Shown here: in pieces, positions 10,560 to 17,500 of the stretch
How the letters are laid out: every line of letters begins with the position of its first letter
How positions within the stretch are numbered: the stretch's first letter is position 1
From: Deinococcus actinosclerus
GTDB lineage: Bacteria > Deinococcota > Deinococci > Deinococcales > Deinococcaceae
Assembly: GCF_001507665.1 (NCBI RefSeq)
Contig: NZ_CP013910.1
Location: 1-17,500 of the forward strand
Length of the DNA: 17,500 nucleotides
Direction of reading: 5' to 3'
The notes under the pieces: generated by a model
Told to the model about the DNA's origin: nothing
The model's input: the letters and a program-made list of their open reading frames with translations, nothing else
The model's database searches: none
Position numbers and translations under genes: made by a program

Positions 10560-10632
10560 GGCTCGTGCAGCGGCCTGAAAAAACTCGTGCCAGACGGATG
10601 ATCTCCGGAGACATTCGCGGCGATATGCAGTG

Positions 10633-10665
10633 AAAAGAGCCGGAGCGCGTGGCCCCGGCCCTTCT
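10633..10665 (-). terminator. Intrinsic terminator of rny
   Basis: In the minus strand AGAAGGGCCGG (10665-10655) pairs with CCGGCTCTTTT (10643-10633) in an 11-bp stem with two G-U pairs and an 11-nt loop. The 3' arm ends in a U-rich stretch. It begins 17 nt after the rny stop, so rny has its own terminator independent of the two repeat terminators downstream. Confidence 0.6.
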
Positions 10666-10682
10666 CTGCCTGTCGCTGAGTG

Positions 10683-12401
<1,719 letters not shown>

Positions 12402-12475
12402 GGTGCGCTCCTTTGATGGTGTGTTGCATGGGGCACGCGCCTGCATGGCCACGCGCCCCGGGGTGAGAAACTGAA

Positions 12476-12512
12476 GGCGAACGCCACCCTGGTTGGTGTG
12501 GGGACGTTCGCC
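12476..12512 (-). promoter_or_regulatory. Hairpin in the rny leader
   Basis: GGCGAACG (12476-12483) and CGTTCGCC (12505-12512) form a perfect 8-bp stem, with further partial pairing (CCACC with GGTG/GTGG) inside. It lies 75-111 nt upstream of the rny start and 107 nt after the lipoprotein stop, with no U-run. It is either a leader structure of rny or the 3' end of the lipoprotein transcript. Confidence 0.45.
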
Positions 12513-12619
12513 CCAAGTGTAGCGGGAAAGCCCGGCAGCGCGCGAAGGCCTGCCCCATCAGTCCGGGCAGACGGCAGGAACAACGGCTCTTCAGACCCGC
12601 TTCGGCAGATAGGGGCTGA

Positions 12620-13138
12620 TCAGGGCTGGACGGTGAAGGTCAGGGTACCGGCCACCCCGGGGTTCAGGAGCTTCATCTTCGCCGCGACTGCACCCAGCAG
12701 CGACCCTCTCCCCTGGGTGCTGACTGTGGCGAACGTCGAACTGGGGCTGGCGTAGTCGCTGACGCCACTGAGGTTCAGCGGGCCACTGCTGACGTACAGC
12801 AGCGCCGTGTGGGCGCCGGTGGGCGCGCTGGCACGGAGGAAGAAGGTGCTGCCGGCCGACGGGAACAGCTGGGTCTGATCGGCGTTCAGGCGCACCTGAC
12901 CGTCGGGTTGACGGTTCGGGAGAAGCTGGATGACGCTGCCGTCAGGCGACTCGATAAACAGGGCGACTTCACCGCTGACCGGGCTGCGCAGCGTGAACCG
13001 GAGCTCCTGCCCGACCCGCACAGGATTGGGCGTCAGGGTCAGGACCGCCGCAGCGGGCACCGTGGGTTGAGGCGCACCCTGCGGCGCACAGCCAGCCAGG
13101 GCGGGAATCAGGAGGGTGGGCAGCAGGGCGGGGCGCAT
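12620..13138 (-). CDS. Putative lipoprotein with DUF4384-like domain
   Basis: A 172-residue exported lipoprotein of unknown function. The signal peptide MRPALLPTLLIPALAGC ends in the lipobox LAGC (14-17) with C17 as the lipidation site. A Pro/Ala linker follows. The rest resembles DUF4384: LRFTLRSPVSGEVALFIESPDGSVIQLLPNR, then a VRLNADQTQLFPSAGSTFFLRASAPTGAHTALLYVSS block. Such domains occur in bacterial surface and periplasmic proteins. There is no SD, but TAGGGT lies 6 nt before the ATG, suggesting a leaderless transcript. It lies upstream of rny on the same strand. Confidence 0.8.
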   Translation of the reverse strand: MRPALLPTLLIPALAGCAPQGAPQPTVPAAAVLTLTPNPVRVGQELRFTLRSPVSGEVALFIESPDGSVIQLLPNRQPDGQVRLNADQTQLFPSAGSTFFLRASAPTGAHTALLYVSSGPLNLSGVSDYASPSSTFATVSTQGRGSLLGAVAAKMKLLNPGVAGTLTFTVQP

Positions 13139-13144
13139 GCGCTG

Positions 13145-13150
13145 ACCCTA
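13145..13150 (-). promoter_or_regulatory. TANNNT -10 box of a probable leaderless promoter (lipoprotein gene)
   Basis: Minus-strand TAGGGT (13150-13145), then 6 nt, then the ATG at 13138. No SD and no obvious -35. Confidence 0.4.
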
Positions 13151-13213
13151 TCCGCCCGGGCAGGTGAACGTTGCCTCAGGTGCGGATGGGGGAGTGAAAG
13201 GGCAGGGCAGCAG

Positions 13214-13239
13214 AAAACCCCCGCCACGGGGGCGGGGGT
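13214..13239 (-). terminator. Intrinsic terminator of the rpsF-ssb-rpsR-rplI operon
   Basis: In the minus strand ACCCCCGCC (13239-13231) pairs perfectly with GGCGGGGGT (13225-13217) over a 5-nt loop, followed by a short T-run. It lies 17 nt after the rplI stop. A second, smaller stem, AAACGC/GCGTTT (13241-13258), overlaps the stop codon. Confidence 0.8.
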
Positions 13240-13256
13240 CAAACGCTTGACGGCGT

Positions 13257-13697
<441 letters not shown>

Positions 13698-13708
13698 GTC
13701 AATTCTCC

Positions 13709-13984
13709 TTATTTCCGGACGAGCTTCTCGGTGTAGGGCAGCAGGGCCAGCTGGCGGGCGATCTTGATCGTCTGCGCGATGCGGCGCTGGTGCTTGGCCG
13801 AGAGGCCCGTGCGGCGGCGGGGGAGGATCTTGCCCGTATCGCTCACGAAACGGCGCAGCATCTTCACGTCTTTGTAATCGGTGATTTCCAGTTCCCCGAT
13901 GGAGAACGGATCGACCTTGGGCTTGCGGGGACGCTTGGGTCCCTTGCCGCGCGGTTTACGCTCGGCGCTGTTGGTCTGGGTCAT
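13709..13984 (-). CDS. rpsR: 30S ribosomal protein bS18
   Basis: Small-subunit protein that binds beside bS6 on the 16S rRNA platform. 91 residues: a basic N-terminal tail, [51 protein letters not shown] as conserved core, and a basic end. It has no cysteines, so it is the zinc-free (C-minus) form. AAGGAC lies 7 nt before the ATG. It sits between ssb and rplI in the usual operon order. Confidence 0.97.
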   Translation of the reverse strand: MTQTNSAERKPRGKGPKRPRKPKVDPFSIGELEITDYKDVKMLRRFVSDTGKILPRRRTGLSAKHQRRIAQTIKIARQLALLPYTEKLVRK

Positions 13985-14025
13985 GTGTTAGTCCTTGAAA
14001 TCTGCGTTCCTGGCCCAAGCGGGCT

Positions 14026-14919
<894 letters not shown>

Positions 14920-15011
14920 GACGTGGTCTCCTTTGTTGCTGGCTGAATCCGGCAGGATTCGTACTGGGGTCTTGAGTGCGGCTGGCTGTGCGGCCCTTGC
15001 GGGTTGACCGT

Positions 15012-15041
15012 ACGATAACAGACCCGATCTCGTTACGTCAA
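15012..15041 (-). promoter_or_regulatory. Candidate ssb promoter
   Basis: Minus-strand TTGACG (15041-15036), 18-nt spacer, TATCGT (15017-15012), followed by a leader of about 90 nt to the ssb ATG. The -35 lies inside the RDRM palindrome, so a repressor bound there would exclude polymerase. Confidence 0.6.
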
Positions 15042-15049
15042 TAGCGTAA
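15033..15049 (-). promoter_or_regulatory. RDRM (radiation/desiccation response motif) upstream of ssb
   Basis: Minus strand TTACGCTATTGACGTAA, a 17-bp imperfect palindrome, matches 13 of 17 positions of the published RDRM consensus as I recall it (TTATGTCATTGACATAA). RDRMs are the binding sites of the DdrO repressor, which is cleaved by the PprI/IrrE protease after DNA damage. ssb is a known member of that regulon in Deinococcus. The motif starts 6 nt after the rpsF stop on the transcribed strand. Confidence 0.85.
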
Positions 15050-15054
15050 AGAGA

Positions 15055-15363
<309 letters not shown>

Positions 15364-15426
15364 AGTTCACCTCCTCTGTCGCCACTCGCGGGCAAGGTCA
15401 GGCCTCGCCGGGCAGCGCAACTCACC

Positions 15427-15435
15427 ACACTACCA
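15427..15435 (-). promoter_or_regulatory. Extended -10 promoter of rpsF
   Basis: Minus strand TGGTAGTGT (15435-15427) combines a TGn extension with the TAGTGT -10 box, about 64 nt before the rpsF ATG. The -35 region is poor (GGTAAC at 17 nt), as expected for an extended -10 promoter. Confidence 0.5.
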
Positions 15436-15493
15436 GAGTCGGCGCGGGGTTACCAGCGGTCAGATGATGCATGTCCATCTGCCCCGCGCCCCG

Positions 15494-15499
15494 TACGCT
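15494..15499 (+). promoter_or_regulatory. TANNNT -10 box of a probable leaderless promoter (DinB-like gene)
   Basis: TACGCT at 15494-15499 is followed by 5 nt and the ATG at 15505, without an SD. The spacing is slightly shorter than in the other leaderless candidates of this window. Confidence 0.4.
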
Positions 15500-15504
15500 G
15501 AAGC

Positions 15505-16008
15505 ATGACCACACCCAGCGAGCCGGCGTCCAGCGCAGTCAGCGGCATGCTCGACATCCTGCGCGAAGCCGTGGAGGGCGGCCACCCCGGGCAGGGCACC
15601 GCCTTTCTGGACGGCACGAAGGCGGACGGCAGCGGCAACCACGGGCTGCTCGCCACCCTGGCCACCCTGAGCGCTGAGCAGGCCAGCCGGGAGGTGCTGG
15701 GCAGCACCGTCGCGGCGCACGCCGCGCACGTGGCCTACCACTTGGAGGTCATCGTCCGCTGGGAACGCGACGGAGACCGCGGTCCCTTCGACTGGAAGGG
15801 GAGTTTCCAGCCTGCCCAGGTGGACGCCGCCGGGTGGGAGGCCGCCCGCGAGCGGCTGCGCGCCGCCTACGACGCCCTGACGACCTTCGCCCGCACCTGG
15901 GAGGACCGGCCCGCCGACGGGGACGTGACCGGTGGCCTGACGGGTGCGGTCGCGCACGTCGCGTACCACCTGGGCGCCATCCGGCAGCTGATCAAGGGCA
16001 CGCCGTGA
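15505..16008 (+). CDS. DinB-like (DfsB/YfiT superfamily) putative metalloprotein
   Basis: A 167-residue four-helix-bundle protein of the DinB-like superfamily, whose members often bind a divalent metal and include thiol-dependent S-transferases. Candidate ligands are His46, His75 or His79 in HAAHVAYHLEV, and His151/His155 in HVAYHLGAIRQLI; the last motif is typical of the family C-terminus. Deinococcus species carry many such paralogues and the substrate cannot be told. Its TGA overlaps the GTG of the following acetyltransferase remnant by 4 nt (GTGA), implying an ancestral coupled pair. Confidence 0.82.
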   Translation: MTTPSEPASSAVSGMLDILREAVEGGHPGQGTAFLDGTKADGSGNHGLLATLATLSAEQASREVLGSTVAAHAAHVAYHLEVIVRWERDGDRGPFDWKGSFQPAQVDAAGWEAARERLRAAYDALTTFARTWEDRPADGDVTGGLTGAVAHVAYHLGAIRQLIKGTP

Positions 16009-16390
16009 CCATCCCGGACGGCTGGACCCTGCGGCCCTACGTGCCAGAGGGCACCCCGGTCTTCGCCGCCGACCGTCTGACGGAAACGCCCGACCTCGCC
16101 GGGTAGCCCCGCTGGACACTCACGCAGGTCTGGGACGCCCTGCGGCTATGGTCCGTTTTCAGCACCTGCCGTTCGTGTACAACGAACTGACCGCCCTGCA
16201 CCCGTCCGCGCGCGGGCGTGGGCTGGCGCTGCCGCTGAAACTCCAGGTCGTGCAGCGCGCCCGGGCCGAGCACTACGCCACCATGCGAACCAACAACCAT
16301 TCTCTGAATGCCCCCATGCTGGCCGTGAACCGCCGCCTGGGCTTCCGGCAGTTCGCGGGACGCTACGAGATGCACGGCGAACTGAGATGA
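16005..16390 (+). pseudogene. Decayed GNAT-family N-acetyltransferase
   Basis: The reading frame starting at the GTG at 16005 (VTIPDGWTLRPYVPEG, a usual GNAT opening) meets a TAG at 16104-16106 after 33 codons. The rest resumes in another frame: from about 16148 it reads FVYNELTALHPSARGRGLALPLKLQVV, the acetyl-CoA-binding motif A, then TNNHSLNAPMLAVNRRLGF, GNAT motif B, ending at 16390. Between the two pieces the middle strands of the fold are missing, so an internal deletion plus frameshift is likely. An 80-residue ORF from the ATG at 16148 could still be translated but lacks the N-terminal half. It overlaps the DinB-like gene by 4 nt and ends 2 nt from the convergent kinase gene. Confidence 0.8.
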
Positions 16391-16392
16391 GG

Positions 16393-17376
16393 CTATTTGC
16401 GGCGGCGGAACGGATTCCAGTTCCGCCCCCCCTTCTCCGCACTGACTTTCTCCGGCGGGACGGTCGGCGCCGGCTCCGGAGCGGCCGGCCGGAGTGGACT
16501 GGCGCCGTGCCGACCGACCGGCCGGCCAGTTTCCACGACCGGCTTGACATCGTCCTCCACCGCTTCCTCCGGTGACTCGCCCAGAGCGCCCAGCAGGGCC
16601 CGGCGCAGCTGATCGGCACTGGGCCGGTCGGCCGGTCGTTTGGCCAGCGCCAGTTCTGCCAGGCGCGCCACCGGGCGCGGCACCTGTGGATTCAGGTGCA
16701 CCAGCGGCGGCACGAACCGGGTCAGGTGCGCCATCATCAGTTCCTCGTAGGTCGTCCCGTGAAAGGGCCGGTCCCCGCTCAGGAGCTCGTAGAGCATCAC
16801 GCCCATGCTGTAGACGTCACTGGCACTGCTCGTCGCCTCACCCTGGTAGACCTCGGGCGCCATATAGAAGGGACTGCCGCTGGTCTTGCCGCCCTGCGCC
16901 ACGAAATACGTGTTCCCCAGGTCGGCCAGGGCGGCGCGGCCGTCCTCGGTCACGTACACGTTCTGCGGTTTGACATCCTGATGCACCGCGCCCTGCCGGT
17001 GCAGGTACGTCAGGGCTGAGGCGACGTCCGCCAGGATCCGCAGCGCCGAGTCCAGCGGCAGCGACCGGCCCGGGAGCCGGGCGAGCTGCTCGTTCAGGGC
17101 GCCCTGGGGATAGTAGGTCAGGGCCAGGAAGGCATTCGGGCCGAAGGGCGTCCCCTCGAACCCGCGCACCAGATGGGGGTGCCTGAACTGGAGGGTCAGG
17201 CGCACCTCGTTGCCGAACCGTTCGGCGGCGTCCTGGGCCGCCAGCGTCTCGGGCAGGGGGAGCTTGAGGGCCACCAGCTGCCCCTGCGGATTGGTGGCTA
17301 GGCGCACCAGTGAGGTATTGCCTCGCCCAAGCACGCGGTGCAAGGTGTACCCGGGAATGGTGCTGGCCTCACTCAT
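16393..17376 (-). CDS. Serine/threonine protein kinase (soluble, Hanks type)
   Basis: A 327-residue eukaryotic-like kinase. Landmarks: glycine loop LGRGNTSLV (16-24), ATP-anchoring K38 in VALK, E57 of helix C, catalytic loop HQDVKPQN (132-139) with D134 and N139, DLG (152-154) in place of DFG, and SGSPFYMAPE (166-175) with APE. A standard C-lobe follows to about 265. The tail (about 270-327) is acidic, then Pro/Ala-rich, then basic (NWNPFRRRK). There is no membrane helix or PASTA/sensor domain, so it is predicted cytoplasmic. All catalytic residues are present; HQD and DLG are variants. The ATG at 17376 has GAGGG 5 nt upstream; a GTG at 17397 would add seven residues. Substrates unknown. Confidence 0.9.
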   Translation of the reverse strand: MSEASTIPGYTLHRVLGRGNTSLVRLATNPQGQLVALKLPLPETLAAQDAAERFGNEVRLTLQFRHPHLVRGFEGTPFGPNAFLALTYYPQGALNEQLARLPGRSLPLDSALRILADVASALTYLHRQGAVHQDVKPQNVYVTEDGRAALADLGNTYFVAQGGKTSGSPFYMAPEVYQGEATSSASDVYSMGVMLYELLSGDRPFHGTTYEELMMAHLTRFVPPLVHLNPQVPRPVARLAELALAKRPADRPSADQLRRALLGALGESPEEAVEDDVKPVVETGRPVGRHGASPLRPAAPEPAPTVPPEKVSAEKGGRNWNPFRRRK

Positions 17377-17397
17377 GACTGCCCTCAAGGGTGTCAC

Positions 17398-17500
17398 GTT
17401 CCCCTTCCCCTGACAAGCGAAAATTATTCATATCAGGGCACTTTTCACGGCGGGGCCCAAGTGCCCGGCCGGCGTGGGCGGGCAGCTCACCACGGGGGTG
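17398..17500. other. Upstream region of the kinase gene
   Basis: No coding region seen. An AT-rich island at about 17417-17435 (minus-strand TGATATGAATAATTTT) stands out against GC-rich flanks and probably holds the kinase promoter, but I could not assign a definite -35/-10 pair. Confidence 0.35.

Larger units (their letters stand above)
10492..10630 (-). repeat. Promoter-terminator repeat, copy B
   Basis: Second copy of the element at 10225-10364, at a 268-nt offset. It shares the hairpin plus A-tract, the -10/-35 positions, CTCGTGCCAGACG at 10584-10596 exactly 25 nt beyond the -35, and TATGCAG at 10624. Stem and spacer sequences differ while structure is kept, which points to selection on function rather than a recent duplication. 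Confidence 0.75.

Noticed and set aside
10276..10614. Short ORFs across the trmK-rny gap whose peptides resemble each other (LD..CIP.Y)
   Set aside because: The similarity is the translation of the DNA repeat itself, through promoter and terminator sequence. No SD or conserved protein feature.

Overview
The window is high-GC bacterial chromosome and reads as a Deinococcus species. The main pointers are an SSB with two OB folds in one chain ending in DFPPDEEDLPF, a radiation/desiccation-response palindrome (RDRM) in front of ssb, and several genes with a TANNNT box 5-7 nt before the start codon and no Shine-Dalgarno, as in deinococcal leaderless mRNAs. The gene order dnaA-oriC-dnaN-eno-pyk also fits. 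These assignments come from recognising families by eye; no search was run.

Layout. Positions 1-1374 hold dnaA without its first codon(s). 1375-1733 is the replication origin, with twelve DnaA-box-like 9-mers in two opposed groups, then a run of six DnaA-trio units and an AT-rich tract. dnaN, eno and pyk follow on the + strand. pyk converges on tyrS (- strand), and the gap between them holds a second, compact DnaA-box cluster at 5796-5921. Next come a membrane-anchored pentapeptide-repeat protein (-) and a + strand group: a MOSC protein, a YqhA/UPF0114 membrane protein and TrmK. trmK converges on rny (RNase Y, -). The roughly 450-nt gap between them carries two copies, 268 nt apart, of an element made of a near-consensus minus-strand promoter running straight into an intrinsic-terminator hairpin. 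Upstream of rny are a DUF4384-like lipoprotein and the rpsF-ssb-rpsR-rplI operon, all on the - strand. The right end has a DinB-like gene, a decayed GNAT acetyltransferase overlapping it by 4 nt, and a soluble Ser/Thr protein kinase (-).

Functional themes. The left end is replication initiation (DnaA, oriC, sliding clamp) joined to the last two glycolytic enzymes. The ribosomal/SSB operon appears to have two inputs: an extended -10 promoter before rpsF, and a DdrO/PprI-type RDRM overlapping the -35 of an internal ssb promoter, which would raise SSB after DNA damage. The most unusual non-coding signals are the second DnaA-box cluster (a candidate DnaA titration or auxiliary initiation locus) and the twin promoter-terminator units. 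Both lie between convergent genes, where no gene needs a promoter or operator.
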